DNA of 64,000 bases, taken from Gramella sp. MAR_2010_147. Lineage in GTDB: Bacteria; Bacteroidota; Bacteroidia; Flavobacteriales; Flavobacteriaceae. Shown piece by piece: positions 8,127 through 18,204 of the stretch (within the stretch, counting starts at the first letter, position 1; each line of letters starts with the position of its first letter). A program made the translations under genes and the position numbers. The stretch spans positions 2,480,001 through 2,544,000 of the forward strand of contig NZ_LT629741.1 in NCBI RefSeq assembly GCF_900105135.1, read 5' to 3'. The notes under the pieces are model-generated. The model was not told the origin of the DNA and did no database searches. It saw only the letters and a program-made list of their open reading frames with translations.

Positions 8127-8933
8127 TTACCAGATAGATTTTGAGAACTCAAATTTGAGCTTACTTTTTATTTTTTCGGAGCTTATTTTTTTTCCTTTGG
8201 AGTTTCCTGAATCTTCAAATTCGGGTGCCGGCATTCCGCGATCTAAAGCTATTTTTGTATAATATTCTTTTTTTGGAGGATGTTCGGGATACACTACATT
8301 CCAGATCGAATTATCTTTTGGTTTATCTATTAGCTTAAAAATTGCAGAAATACAGTCTTCCTGATGAACCAGATTAATAGGCGCATCAGGATTTTTCACT
8401 CCATCTTTTCCTGATAAGTGATTAATGGGATGTCTTTTTTCTCCAATTAGACCACCAAACCTTAAAATGGAAGCGTTAAAACTTTTATTGTTCAGGAATA
8501 ACAATTCTACGTTACGTAGTTGTATAGAGGTGTCGTCATTTTGATTTGTATCTGAAGTTTCATCGTAAACAGTATATTCATTGGTGTCTTCATAGACCGA
8601 AGTGGAGCTGGTAAAGATCACTTTTTGAAGATATGATTTTTCGATATATGGAATAAGGTTTCTTATTTTCTTTACAAAATCGATTTCAGGATTTTTTCTT
8701 AATCCCGGAGGGACATCAACAATTAGAAGATTCGTTCCGGAAAGAAAAGATCTTATATCTCCCTGAATTCCTTTTTCAAAAAGTTTAATGGAGTAGGGAA
8801 CAATACCTGCAGAGCGTACTTCACTCATTTTATCCATGCTGGTAACCGATCCTCTAACTTCGTGGTTTTCTTTCCGAAGTCTTTTTCCAAGTTCCATTCC
8901 AAGCCATCCGCACCCCAATATTGCTATTTTCAT
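8127..8933 (-). CDS. NAD(P)-dependent epimerase/SDR-type protein
   Basis: 268 residues. The Rossmann motif GCGWLG is at residues 7-12, followed by a basic stretch consistent with NADP preference. SSTSVYEDT and a later proline-rich loop resemble YeeZ-like extended SDR proteins. The usual YxxxK pair is not obvious, so enzymatic activity is uncertain. It starts one base after the stop of the M28 peptidase gene and is surely cotranscribed with it. No biochemical link between the two is apparent. Confidence 0.75.
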   Translation of the reverse strand: MKIAILGCGWLGMELGKRLRKENHEVRGSVTSMDKMSEVRSAGIVPYSIKLFEKGIQGDIRSFLSGTNLLIVDVPPGLRKNPEIDFVKKIRNLIPYIEKSYLQKVIFTSSTSVYEDTNEYTVYDETSDTNQNDDTSIQLRNVELLFLNNKSFNASILRFGGLIGEKRHPINHLSGKDGVKNPDAPINLVHQEDCISAIFKLIDKPKDNSIWNVVYPEHPPKKEYYTKIALDRGMPAPEFEDSGNSKGKKISSEKIKSKLKFEFSKSIW

Positions 8934-8934
8934 C

Positions 8935-11256
8935 TTAATTTTTAATTCTAATTGTTTTCTTTAAAATGGTGACATCATTCAATATAAAAGGTCTAGGGAT
9001 CATGCCCTCAGGTCTTTCTTTTACATTTAGATCCTTATTCCCTATAAGATCGTAAGCAGATTCATAGATCACAAATTCCGGAAGATCTCCTTTCTCCACG
9101 CTAAAGTCTATTCTTAATGTATCCTGATTGGATGCGTAATATGTCAATAACCGCTCTTTCCAGCGTCTCTTGAACATATGAAAGGCATTCTCTCCTAAAT
9201 ATACTTCACCGGCTTCAAGCCCGTTTACTTTAAATTCTTTGAAATCTACATCTTTTGTCTCATAGATCTCCATCCTGTTAATCACCCTGTTTGGCGCTAT
9301 TTTCAAAGAATAGTTCTGGTTGCTCAAACTATCCAGTCCCCTGTTTTCAATAATAATTTTGGGTTCTGGAATATTTATATATGGAGCTTCTGCCTTAAAG
9401 GTGAAACCGCTTCCATATTTACTGCTAAAATTAGATTCTGTATGAGAGGTTTTAACAGGGTTTTCCCCAAAATATTCTGAAGTCCAGTCATCTACCATAC
9501 TGTCATAGGAATACCAGGTAGAGGTGTTTTCATCCAGATCCTGCAAATATACCAAACTGTTAGGTTTTGGCTTGTCTATACTGAAATCTGAATAATAATG
9601 CGCCACGAAAATAAGAACATTAAATATTAGGAAACATAGCACCGCAAAAGATTTTAAACGTCTAAAATATCCAAATAAAGGCAGGAATAGAAAAAATAAC
9701 AGGCTTACAAGTATCGCAGTAACGAACAACATTTTTAGTCCTAATGCAACGGGAAGACTCCATATAAAAGGTAATAAGATAAATATCGCAGGGCTGGAGA
9801 GCACGACCATTAGAATTCGGTTTGGTTTTTCCTGGCGTATCATTACAAAAAGCTGTAATAATCCAAAATAAACCGGGATTATAAAGTAAGCAGCACCTTT
9901 AAGGTACACAGAGATCAATCCGCATATTATTAACCATAAAGTTAATGGAGCTATAAACACAGAAGCTGTTCTTAGACTTCTCCTGAGTAAATGATAGATC
10001 ATAAAACAAACGGCCAGTGCCAGAAATATGCAAGAAGAAATATACCAGTAGCCATTGTAGGTAAATCCATGTTCCATTTCAGAATATTCTGGATAGATAA
10101 AAAGGCAGAATTGCCAGAAACCCCAAACAAGTAAACCAGAAACGATCAAACTTAATATTACTGGAATAAAACCTTTAAAGATCCCAATTATATTAAGGCT
10201 TTCTCTTCTTATGCCATAGATCACAAGCGCTATAAACAGGATAATTGCCAATATAAGCATTGGAGAGATCCAGTTAAATGGATAGGTTACAAATTCCCCA
10301 AAAGGCAGGCTGAAATAGATAAGATCCCTGTCACTGGAAAGATTTTCTATATCCCTATTGCTAAAATAATCAAGAAGAGGCATCAGGTAGCTTCCCTGGT
10401 GCGCGAGCGTTTCCTTATCAAGGTTTTTTGGAAGATCATTTGCCGTATGATAATCAAAATGGTCATCTATAAAAGCAAAATTATATCCATTGATATCTCC
10501 CTCTTCCCTTAAAACCGTGAGATCTGTATCGTTAGGAAGCATTTTGTAAATGCTATATGCCAGGGAGTTAGTGACCGGGAAATCAACATCAGCCTCTTTA
10601 AAGGCTTCAATTAATTTTGCGTTTTTCCCATTAGTTTCCAGGAGCATAAAAGGATTTCCTCCACTGCCGCGTGCTTCAAAATTTAAAGCAAGCTTTGCGT
10701 CTTTAGCCCATGGATGATCTTTAATAAAAAGTCCGGCACCATTTAATCCCAGCTCTTCAGCATCTGTAAAAAGGAGAATAATATCATTTTGATGTTCTGG
10801 GTTCTTTTCAAGAAAAGCTCTTATGCCTTCCAGTATGGTTGCTACCCCACTTCCGGCATCACTTGCGCCATATGAAGAATGCATCGCAGAATCATAATGC
10901 GTCATTAATACAAGTGCATCACCATTCCTGGAGCCGTCAATTCTGGCAAGTATATTTTGTGGTTTAACAAGGACTCCGTGTTTATTAAGATGATAAGCCT
11001 CCTGGGTTTGGACTTCGAGACCCATTTTTTGAAGTTGATCTACGATATAGTTTCTCGCCTTACTGTGAGCAGGACTACCCACGTAATGAGGTTCTTTTGC
11101 TATCGCTTCTACATGCTCAAAAGCACGGGAGGTAGAAAAGTTGGTTAAATTACCATTTGTATCAGGATCAAAATCAGGTTGGTCAAAATTAAAACTTAAC
11201 CATACCGTGAAGATGATCAGGAGAAAGGCGATTAAGCCAGTAAATCGGTTAGTCAT
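8935..11256 (-). CDS. Membrane-bound M28 family zinc aminopeptidase
   Basis: 773 residues. One N-terminal membrane helix (residues about 5-24) is followed by the M28 domain with MTHYDSA (His120), Asp133 in GASDAGSG and Glu167-Glu168 in DAEELG, i.e. zinc ligands plus the catalytic glutamate. After about residue 330 come at least eight hydrophobic segments, then a soluble C-terminal domain. This resembles Fxna/ER-aminopeptidase-like M28 proteins with a polytopic tail. The peptidase domain probably faces the periplasm. The first gene of a two-gene unit with the SDR protein. Confidence 0.88.
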   Translation of the reverse strand: MTNRFTGLIAFLLIIFTVWLSFNFDQPDFDPDTNGNLTNFSTSRAFEHVEAIAKEPHYVGSPAHSKARNYIVDQLQKMGLEVQTQEAYHLNKHGVLVKPQNILARIDGSRNGDALVLMTHYDSAMHSSYGASDAGSGVATILEGIRAFLEKNPEHQNDIILLFTDAEELGLNGAGLFIKDHPWAKDAKLALNFEARGSGGNPFMLLETNGKNAKLIEAFKEADVDFPVTNSLAYSIYKMLPNDTDLTVLREEGDINGYNFAFIDDHFDYHTANDLPKNLDKETLAHQGSYLMPLLDYFSNRDIENLSSDRDLIYFSLPFGEFVTYPFNWISPMLILAIILFIALVIYGIRRESLNIIGIFKGFIPVILSLIVSGLLVWGFWQFCLFIYPEYSEMEHGFTYNGYWYISSCIFLALAVCFMIYHLLRRSLRTASVFIAPLTLWLIICGLISVYLKGAAYFIIPVYFGLLQLFVMIRQEKPNRILMVVLSSPAIFILLPFIWSLPVALGLKMLFVTAILVSLLFFLFLPLFGYFRRLKSFAVLCFLIFNVLIFVAHYYSDFSIDKPKPNSLVYLQDLDENTSTWYSYDSMVDDWTSEYFGENPVKTSHTESNFSSKYGSGFTFKAEAPYINIPEPKIIIENRGLDSLSNQNYSLKIAPNRVINRMEIYETKDVDFKEFKVNGLEAGEVYLGENAFHMFKRRWKERLLTYYASNQDTLRIDFSVEKGDLPEFVIYESAYDLIGNKDLNVKERPEGMIPRPFILNDVTILKKTIRIKN

Positions 11257-11377
11257 GAATTTAGGTTCAGAAGTCTTAAAGTTAAATAAGTTTTATAATT
11301 AGACAAGAAAATAACTCCTGTGCCACTAAACTAAAAATCCTTATATTTAAGTAATTAGTAATCAAAAACTTAATGCT

Positions 11378-11845
11378 ATGGGTATAAAAAGTTTTATGGG
11401 AAGGCGGGCAGCGCCAGAAAAACCTGCAGAAACACCTATTTCTGTAAAGGATTATATGACTCAAAATCTTGTCACTTTTACAGAAAATGAAAATATCATG
11501 GATGTGATGGAAAAACTAATCAAGCATGGTATTTCTGGTGGTTGCGTGGTCAACGAAAAAATGGAATTACTGGGAATGATTTCTGAAGGGGACTGTATGA
11601 AAGAGATTTCAGATAGCCGTTACTACAATATGCCTATGACAGATTTAACTGTTGGTAAAAGAATGATAACGACTGTGGAAACGATAGATGGTAATATGAA
11701 TGTGCTGGAGGCAGCACGAAAATTTACAGAACTTAAATTTAGGAGGTTTCCAATTATTGAGAATGGAAAACTTGTAGGGCAAATTAGCCAAAGGGATGTT
11801 TTAAATGCAGCTTTAAAATTAAAAGGTCATACCTGGAATTATTGA
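11378..11845 (+). CDS. CBS-domain pair protein
   Basis: 155 residues. After a basic N-terminus (GIKSFMGRRAAPEKP), two CBS motifs span about 21-80 (VKDYMTQNLVTFTENENIMDV) and 88-150 (VGKRMITTVETIDG ... FPIIENGKLVGQISQRDVL). Stand-alone CBS pairs usually sense adenine nucleotides and regulate a partner. No partner is evident here, since the neighbour is divergent. It stands alone between the M28 gene and a reverse-strand small gene. Confidence 0.85.
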   Translation: MGIKSFMGRRAAPEKPAETPISVKDYMTQNLVTFTENENIMDVMEKLIKHGISGGCVVNEKMELLGMISEGDCMKEISDSRYYNMPMTDLTVGKRMITTVETIDGNMNVLEAARKFTELKFRRFPIIENGKLVGQISQRDVLNAALKLKGHTWNY

Positions 11846-11967
11846 AGAATTTGAGTATTGTTTCCGGTCGAATAACAACAGGAGCTATAAAATAAATAAT
11901 TTATGGTTTAATAGGTTTTATGTTGTCTTGATCTCAGGTAAATCACATATGGCAGTCTGAAAAATTA

Positions 11968-12315
11968 CTATTTCCTTTTTACCAGCGCATAAAAATCATT
12001 TTCTAATTTTAGGTAACCCTGGTCATAAATAAAGAAATATTGATTCCCGGTTTTTGTAGTATAGATACTGGTAAAAAATTCAAAATTAAAGCCCCTTGTA
12101 AGTAATTTGTTTCTGGAAACCGATGTTTTCCCATTGGGATTTAATTCTTCCAGAATACGGTAATTTTTACGAAGCAGGTTATTGGTGTTTCTTATGAGTT
12201 TGCTAGAATCCTTATTTGCATTATTATGGAAAGCATTTCGACAGTAGTCGCTGCAAAACTTTTTATCGGTTCGGCCTATAATTTTCTCTCCGCACTCCGG
12301 GCAAGATTTTTCCAT
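11968..12315 (-). CDS. Small zinc-ribbon protein
   Basis: 115 residues. The N-terminus has CPEC (Cys5, Cys8) and CSDYC (Cys21, Cys25), a treble-clef or zinc-ribbon arrangement like DUF2116. The rest is basic and hydrophilic in the middle (about 30-75), then a hydrophobic C-terminal beta-rich part ending FYALVKRK. The function is unknown; nucleic-acid or ribosome binding is possible but unproven. No operon partner is tightly spaced. Confidence 0.7.
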   Translation of the reverse strand: MEKSCPECGEKIIGRTDKKFCSDYCRNAFHNNANKDSSKLIRNTNNLLRKNYRILEELNPNGKTSVSRNKLLTRGFNFEFFTSIYTTKTGNQYFFIYDQGYLKLENDFYALVKRK

Positions 12316-12363
12316 ATTGAAATATAACTAAAAAAAGCGGAGATGCGAATTAAGGAGAACATT

Positions 12364-12876
12364 CTAATTGGTGGGCTTAAAGGTACCTGAAGCATTAGCC
12401 TCAAAAGTCATTTCAGGAATATTATTTTCAGCTTCAATCAGTGCATTTACGTCCAGCGAGACCCTCCATTGCAAACTGCCTGTCTTTTCTCCGTTAATTT
12501 CTCCTGAGGTTATCGGGAAATACCCTGTTCGTCCGCAAAAACAGAATTTTCCCAGATAAGATTGGGTACTTTCAAAACTATCCTGGTTTATGGTGAAATT
12601 TTCCGTGGCTGGATCAAGTTCAAAATACACCACTTCCGTAAATTCGTCATCGGCAATTTCTGGTCTTCCTTCTGTAGAATATCGATACTCAAAAACGAGT
12701 TTGTTTCCGCTTTGAACTTCTATAAATGTACCATTTTCGGTATTGGTAAATACAAGTGAAGAGTCGGGGTAGACAATATAATTTGCATCATCTGGATTAT
12801 TGCGGGGATGATCATCAGATTTACTACAGGAGATTAAGAAGACCGATATTAGTAATAATAAAACTATATTTTTCAT
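12364..12876 (-). CDS. Hypothetical lipoprotein
   Basis: 170 residues with a clear lipobox (FLISC) after a hydrophobic stretch, then a polar Asp/Asn-rich linker. The body is predicted mostly beta (FTNTENGTFIEVQSGNKLVFEYRY) with a CFCG pair near residue 110. I recognise no family. It sits 49 bases upstream of the zinc-ribbon gene on the same strand, so the two may share a transcript. Confidence 0.7.
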   Translation of the reverse strand: MKNIVLLLLISVFLISCSKSDDHPRNNPDDANYIVYPDSSLVFTNTENGTFIEVQSGNKLVFEYRYSTEGRPEIADDEFTEVVYFELDPATENFTINQDSFESTQSYLGKFCFCGRTGYFPITSGEINGEKTGSLQWRVSLDVNALIEAENNIPEMTFEANASGTFKPTN

Positions 12877-12940
12877 GATGAAATTTTCTCTTTCTCTAAG
12901 TAGATGAGTTTAAGCCGGAAAGGTTGCGTCCTTATGTTCA

Positions 12941-13258
12941 TTAAACATTAAAATCATAATCTCTTTCTACTTTTGAAATCCTGATTTTATATGATCTATA
13001 CCATTGATCTTTTCCTAGTTTTTGCGCCATGATATGATCTGTATTTTCCTTCCATTTTCTAATGCTTTCCAGGTCTTGCCAGTAAGATATACTAATGCCA
13101 ATTTCAGATCTGGCCGATTCAAATCCAAGATATCCCGGTTGTAACTTAGCTAAAGCTTCCATTTTTTCAGCCATTTCAGAATATCCTTCATGATCATTTC
13201 TCATTTCAGAAATAAAAATTATTGCGTAATAAGGTGGTTTTGGTGTACTGGCTATCAT
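12941..13258 (-). CDS. Antibiotic biosynthesis monooxygenase (ABM) domain protein
   Basis: 105 residues matching the dimeric alpha/beta-barrel ABM fold. YYAIIFISEMRNDHEGYSEMAEKM opens the domain, followed by GYLGFESARSEIGISISYWQD and a C-terminal WYRSYKIRISKVERDY. Members include quinol monooxygenases and heme-degrading enzymes, but many are uncharacterised. Its ATG overlaps the stop of the upstream methyltransferase (ATGA), implying translational coupling. Confidence 0.85.
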   Translation of the reverse strand: MIASTPKPPYYAIIFISEMRNDHEGYSEMAEKMEALAKLQPGYLGFESARSEIGISISYWQDLESIRKWKENTDHIMAQKLGKDQWYRSYKIRISKVERDYDFNV

Positions 13259-13878
13259 GGTTTCAGGAAAAGAAGGTTTAATAATCTTGGAGAGGTGTTT
13301 CTATTTTCGTCGAACCACTCGTTCAATCTTTTTAGTTGAAAACCGGCGGCATGGGCGGCATTGAGATATTCTGAAATATGATGCGTAAAGGTTTCAAGTT
13401 CAATTAACCCATCTCCCGACTCAAATCTGGCTTTTGTGCCATTATATTGCTTAAATGGATGTAATTCTGAAATAAAAAAATATCCGCCAGATTCTAATTT
13501 TGAAAATGCCTGATTAAAGATGAATTCAAGATCTTTAATATGCTCCAGAATTAAATTGCAGGTAATAAGGTCATATTTCTCTAAGGTCCAGTCCCAAATT
13601 TTCGTAATATCTGCTTTCTGAAAAATTACTTTTGAATGACTGATCTTACTTTTTGCGAGATTCAGCATTTCCTCTGAAAAATCTACTGCCAAAATATTAG
13701 ATGCTCTGGATTGTAACCATTCAGTATTTTTTCCCGTACCGCAACCAAGTTCCAGAACAGAATTGAATTCTAAATCTGTTAGAACATGACGCGTAACTTT
13801 TTTATCCATGTCCCGGGTGCGATTTTTATTGGTGTCATACTGCGAAGACCATTGGTTGTATGCTTTTTCTATACTCAT
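13255..13878 (-). CDS. Class I SAM-dependent methyltransferase
   Basis: 207 residues. Motif I is VLELGCGTG (41-49), followed by the acidic ILAVDFSEEM and CNLILEHIKD, the usual class I pattern of UbiE/BioC-like enzymes. The substrate cannot be read from sequence. It is the first gene of a two-gene unit with the ABM protein (4-base overlap), so methylation and a monooxygenase-type step could act on the same small molecule; this is inference. Confidence 0.88.
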   Translation of the reverse strand: MSIEKAYNQWSSQYDTNKNRTRDMDKKVTRHVLTDLEFNSVLELGCGTGKNTEWLQSRASNILAVDFSEEMLNLAKSKISHSKVIFQKADITKIWDWTLEKYDLITCNLILEHIKDLEFIFNQAFSKLESGGYFFISELHPFKQYNGTKARFESGDGLIELETFTHHISEYLNAAHAAGFQLKRLNEWFDENRNTSPRLLNLLFLKP

Positions 13879-14063
13879 CTTGAAATAAAAAGTAAAATAA
13901 GGCTTAGGATAACTCCATAGATGGCGAAAAATACACTTTTTTTAAAAATTTTCTAGAATGTACTTATATCCAGAAGCAGATAAAGTAAAATGGAGGTGAA
14001 ATTCTGGAAAAATAATCAGCCAAGAAATGACCTAGGTTCATATTTACTTCAGTTTTCTAAAAT

Positions 14064-14097
14064 AGCTAATCCCAGTTATTTTTAGCTGGGATTAGCA
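14064..14097 (-). terminator. Terminator downstream of pyruvate carboxylase
   Basis: An 11-bp perfect stem, GCTAATCCCAG (14065-14075) against CTGGGATTAGC (14086-14096), loop of 10. On the reverse strand it is followed by TATTTTAG. It lies about 50 bases after the pyc stop. Confidence 0.8.
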
Positions 14098-14143
14098 TTT
14101 AAAATAAGCTTCTGAACAAAACCAGAATCAAAAGTTTATATTC

Positions 14144-17100
14144 TTACTCCATTTTCACAACGAGATCTTCAGATTTTACCAGGGCTCCTTCTTGAAGCTG
14201 AATTTTATCTATAATTCCATTAACGGGTGCCACAACAGTGGTTTCCATTTTCATAGCTTCGATTACGAATAGGGGCTGGTTCGTTTTAATTTTCTGTCCT
14301 TTCTTTACAAGTACACTGGACAATAGTCCCTGAAGGGGAGCTCCAATTTGTTTTGGGTTCCCGGCTTCTGCTTTAACATTTTCAACTTTGACCACCTTTA
14401 CGGTCTTATCTTTTACAACAACATTTCTTAGCTGCCCGTTAACCTTGAATAAAACATCCACATTTCCTTCATCATCAGGATCTGTAATAGAAACAAAGGA
14501 TATTAAAACATTCTTTCCTTTATCCAGTTCTACCATAATTTCTTCGCCAATTTCCATTCCATAAAAGAAATTTTTGGTGGGAATATTCATCACATTCCCG
14601 TATTTCACATGGTGGTTATATGATTCTGTAAATACTTTTGGGTATAAATTGTATGATAAAAATTCGGTAATATCCAGATCTCTGCCCATACCTTTAGAGA
14701 AAATGCGATTAAAATTTTCAAATTCTGCATCAAAATCTATAGGCTCTAAATGGGCATTAGGCTTTTCGGTGTATGGTTTTTCTCCTTTTAATACCAATTC
14801 CTGAATTTTTTTCGGGAAGCCTCCCACCGGTTTCCCCAGATCGCCTTTGAAAAAGCTAATTACAGATTGCGGAAAAGACATAGTATCTCCTTTATCCATT
14901 ACATCCTGTATACTTAGGTTGTTGGAAATAAGGTACTGAGCCATGTCACCAACCACTTTAGAACTAGGCGTAACTTTTACAATATCTCCAAAAAGCTGAT
15001 TGACCTCGCCATACATTTTGGTAACCTCCGGGAATTTATCTTCCAGTCCTAAAGCAATTGCCTGGCCTTTTAAGTTAGAATATTGGCCTCCCGGGATTTC
15101 ATGGGTATAAACGGCCCCGGTACCGGCTTTTAAACCAGATTCAAATGGATAGTAATAGTTTCTAACCAGTTCCCAGTAATCTGAATATTCTTCAAGCTTT
15201 TTGCTGTCTATTTTGTTGGCTCTTTCGTGAAATTGAAATATTTCAAGGATGGAATTAAAGTTGGGCTGTGAGGTGAGTCCAGAGAGTCCGCCAAGAGCCA
15301 CATCTATTACATCTACTCCGGCCTCTGCAGCTTTTAAATACATTGCGGCTTGTACAGATGAAGTATCATGTGTATGGAGGTGAATAGGGATATCTATTTC
15401 AGATTTTAATGCTGAAATCAGTTCAAAGGCAGCATTGGGCTTTAATAGGCCTGCCATATCTTTTATACCTAAAATATGGGCTCCTGCATTTTCTATATCT
15501 TTAGCTAATTGCACATAGTATTTCAGATCATATTTTGTTTTCTTAGGGTCTGAAATATCTCCGGTATAACAAATCGATCCTTCCGCCAGGCCACCGGTTT
15601 TAGTTCGTACATGTTCTATACAGGGCGCTATGGATTTCATCCAGTTTAAGGAATCAAATATTCTAAAGATGTCGACCCCATTTTCCCAGGATTGTTCTAC
15701 AAATTTTTCAATTAAATTATCTGGATAGGCAGTGTAGCCTACTCCGTTGGAACCCCTTATAAGCATTTGCAACAACATATTTGGCATCGCTTTTCGTAGC
15801 AATCTTAATCGCTCCCAGGGATTCTCATTTAAAAACCGAAGGCACACGTCAAAAGTGGCGCCTCCCCAAACTTCCATACTAAATACTTCCGGATGATTTT
15901 TTGCAAAACCCTCTGCGACCTTAAGCATATCTGTAGTCCGCATACGAGTAGCCAAAAGGCTTTGATGCGCATCCCGCATGGTCGTATCGGTAAAATGAAT
16001 TTTCTTTTCTTCCTTTAACCAGGTTGAAAATTTTTCGGGACCAAGTTCTGTTAATAGATCTTTGGTGCCTTTTGGATATTTAGCAGCTTTATCAAAAGCT
16101 GGAACTATGGGTTTTAGAAATTCTTTATTTGGCTCTTTGTTTTTTATATCCGGGTTTCCGTTTACAATAACTTCAGCTAAATATCCTACCAGCTTAGTGG
16201 CGCGATTTCGCGGTTCTGCAAATTCGAAAAGAGAAGGCTCATTCTTGATGAAATTTACCGTCACTTCTCCTTTACGAAAAGTAGGGTGATTTAAAATATT
16301 ATCTAAAAAGTAGATATTTGTTTTAACTCCTCTAATACGAAATTCGGCTAAAGCCCTACGCATTTTTCTACAGGCGCCATCTAAAGTTCTGCTACTGGCC
16401 GAAACTTTTACCAGCATGGAATCGAAAAAGGGAGAAACATTCACACCCTGGTACAAACTACCCGCATCTAAGCGAATACCAAAACCTGAAGCACTTCTAT
16501 AGGTTGATATTATTCCGTAATCTGGTTTAAAATCGTTTGTTGGGTCTTCAGTGGTAATACGACATTGTAAAGCAAAACCGGTAACCTTAACTGCTTCCTG
16601 ATTTGGAATTTTAATCTGCTTATCAGAAAGTTTGTATCCACCCGCTATAAAAATCTGGGTTTTTACCAGATCTATATTGGTTACAATTTCGGTAACTGTA
16701 TGTTCTACCTGGATTCTGGGGTTTACTTCTATAAAATAAATACTACCATCTTCATCCAGTAAGAATTCTACCGTCCCAATATTATTATAATCTACAGCCT
16801 TACATATTTTGATAGCGTAGGCATAGAGTTTATCTTTTACGTTCTGTTCCAGTCCAAAGGACGGTGCGTATTCAATAACTTTTTGATAACGTCTCTGTAC
16901 TGAGCAATCACGTTCAAACAAATGCACAATGTCACCATAGGCATCTGCGACAATCTGGATTTCTATATGTTTAGGGTTTTCCACATATTTTTCAAGAAAA
17001 ACAGTGTCGTCTCCAAAAGCATTAAGCGATTCCCGTCTGGATTCGTTAAAAGCATTTTTGAGCTCCTCTTTAGAACGAATAACACGCATCCCACGCCCAC

Positions 17101-17596
17101 CGCCACCAGAAGCGGCCTTAAGCATCACAGGATATCCTATTTTCTTAGCTTCAGATAATGCAATATCAATATCTACAAGATCTTTTTCGCTACTTTGAAT
17201 AATGGGAATATCATTATTTACAGCGACAGTTTTAGCCGTAATTTTATCTCCAAGTGCTTTTAATACTGAAACTTTAGGGCCGATAAAAATAATGCCGTTA
17301 TCTTCACATTTTTGAGCGAATTCAGCATTTTCAGAAAGAAATCCATAACCAGGATGAATCGCGTCAATATTATTGTCTAACGCAACCTGAATAATGGCAT
17401 CTATGTTTAAATATGGTTTTAAAGGTTCATGATCTTCCCCGATCTGATAAGATTCGTCAGCTTTATAACGGTGTAATGAATAACGGTCTTCGTATGTATA
17501 AATTCCTACGGTTCTAACACCAATTTCTACACAGGCTCTAAAAACACGTATTGCAATTTCTCCTCTATTAGCAACTAAAACTTTCTTTATTTTCAT
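14144..17596 (-). CDS. pyc: Pyruvate carboxylase
   Basis: 1150 residues, full length for a single-chain enzyme. Domains in order are biotin carboxylase (1-455, with ATP-grasp loop AASGGGGRGMR), carboxyltransferase (about 535-810, starting FTDTTMRDAHQSLLATRMR) and the C-terminal biotinyl domain with EAMKMET (biotinylated Lys1116). It converts pyruvate, bicarbonate and ATP to oxaloacetate, the anaplerotic entry to the TCA cycle. It is monocistronic with a terminator behind it. In this window it fits with sucA-sucB as central carbon metabolism. Confidence 0.97.
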   Translation of the reverse strand: MKIKKVLVANRGEIAIRVFRACVEIGVRTVGIYTYEDRYSLHRYKADESYQIGEDHEPLKPYLNIDAIIQVALDNNIDAIHPGYGFLSENAEFAQKCEDNGIIFIGPKVSVLKALGDKITAKTVAVNNDIPIIQSSEKDLVDIDIALSEAKKIGYPVMLKAASGGGGRGMRVIRSKEELKNAFNESRRESLNAFGDDTVFLEKYVENPKHIEIQIVADAYGDIVHLFERDCSVQRRYQKVIEYAPSFGLEQNVKDKLYAYAIKICKAVDYNNIGTVEFLLDEDGSIYFIEVNPRIQVEHTVTEIVTNIDLVKTQIFIAGGYKLSDKQIKIPNQEAVKVTGFALQCRITTEDPTNDFKPDYGIISTYRSASGFGIRLDAGSLYQGVNVSPFFDSMLVKVSASSRTLDGACRKMRRALAEFRIRGVKTNIYFLDNILNHPTFRKGEVTVNFIKNEPSLFEFAEPRNRATKLVGYLAEVIVNGNPDIKNKEPNKEFLKPIVPAFDKAAKYPKGTKDLLTELGPEKFSTWLKEEKKIHFTDTTMRDAHQSLLATRMRTTDMLKVAEGFAKNHPEVFSMEVWGGATFDVCLRFLNENPWERLRLLRKAMPNMLLQMLIRGSNGVGYTAYPDNLIEKFVEQSWENGVDIFRIFDSLNWMKSIAPCIEHVRTKTGGLAEGSICYTGDISDPKKTKYDLKYYVQLAKDIENAGAHILGIKDMAGLLKPNAAFELISALKSEIDIPIHLHTHDTSSVQAAMYLKAAEAGVDVIDVALGGLSGLTSQPNFNSILEIFQFHERANKIDSKKLEEYSDYWELVRNYYYPFESGLKAGTGAVYTHEIPGGQYSNLKGQAIALGLEDKFPEVTKMYGEVNQLFGDIVKVTPSSKVVGDMAQYLISNNLSIQDVMDKGDTMSFPQSVISFFKGDLGKPVGGFPKKIQELVLKGEKPYTEKPNAHLEPIDFDAEFENFNRIFSKGMGRDLDITEFLSYNLYPKVFTESYNHHVKYGNVMNIPTKNFFYGMEIGEEIMVELDKGKNVLISFVSITDPDDEGNVDVLFKVNGQLRNVVVKDKTVKVVKVENVKAEAGNPKQIGAPLQGLLSSVLVKKGQKIKTNQPLFVIEAMKMETTVVAPVNGIIDKIQLQEGALVKSEDLVVKME

Positions 17597-17867
17597 GGTT
17601 AGAAGTTAGTAAAATATATTTCTAGACATTAAACACCTTAAAGTTTATAATTATTTATGGATTTATCTGATAAAAACATAAAAAAGTATTGCATTTAGTA
17701 TCAGGTCTGTAATTGCATTGTAGGTTTTTCTTAAATCATTTTTAAACGTTTACAAACGAAAGTAAACAGATACAAATACTTTTTAGACGATTATGCTTTT
17801 AAGCTCATCGCATATTTGTCCTGTTGAAATGAACGAATGATTTTCAGCTGCAATAAATTCTATAGTT

Positions 17868-18200
17868 ATGAGCACTTTAAGAAACACAGTACAATTGATT
17901 GGGCATGTAGGGAATGATCCTGAGATCGTAAACCTTGAATCGGGGAAGAAGTTGGCAAAATTTTCAGTAGCAACTAACGAAAGTTATAAAAATGCGAAAG
18001 GTGAAAAGATCACAGATACTCAATGGCACAATATTGTAGCCTGGGGAAAAACCGCTGAGCTAGTAGAGAATTATGTTCCTAAAGGAAAGGAAATTGGCAT
18101 AGAGGGAAAGCTAACCAGCAGGAGTTATGAAGATAAAGATGGTATTAAAAGGTATATCACTGAAGTGGTTTGTCATGAACTTTTGCTTCTTGGTAAATAA
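17868..18200 (+). CDS. ssb: Short single-stranded DNA-binding protein
   Basis: 110 residues consisting of the OB fold only (LRNTVQLIGHVGNDPEIVNL, FSVATNESYKN, TQWHNIVAWGKTAE). The acidic C-terminal tail ending DDDIPF, which in canonical SSB recruits partner proteins, is absent. It is therefore probably a secondary, recombination- or competence-type SSB and not the replicative one. The gene is alone, divergent from pyc, and convergent with the deacetylase-like gene 4 bases away. Confidence 0.9.
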   Translation: MSTLRNTVQLIGHVGNDPEIVNLESGKKLAKFSVATNESYKNAKGEKITDTQWHNIVAWGKTAELVENYVPKGKEIGIEGKLTSRSYEDKDGIKRYITEVVCHELLLLGK

Positions 18201-18204
18201 ACTT

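Noticed and set aside
13879..14063. Small gene between the methyltransferase and pyc
   Set aside because: No start-to-stop frame of reasonable length or composition; only the pyc terminator beyond 14064 is supported.
17597..17867. Operator or riboswitch in the pyc-ssb divergent region
   Set aside because: A small CGTTT/AAACG palindrome near 17748 is present, but it is short and not placed over a recognisable promoter; too weak to call.
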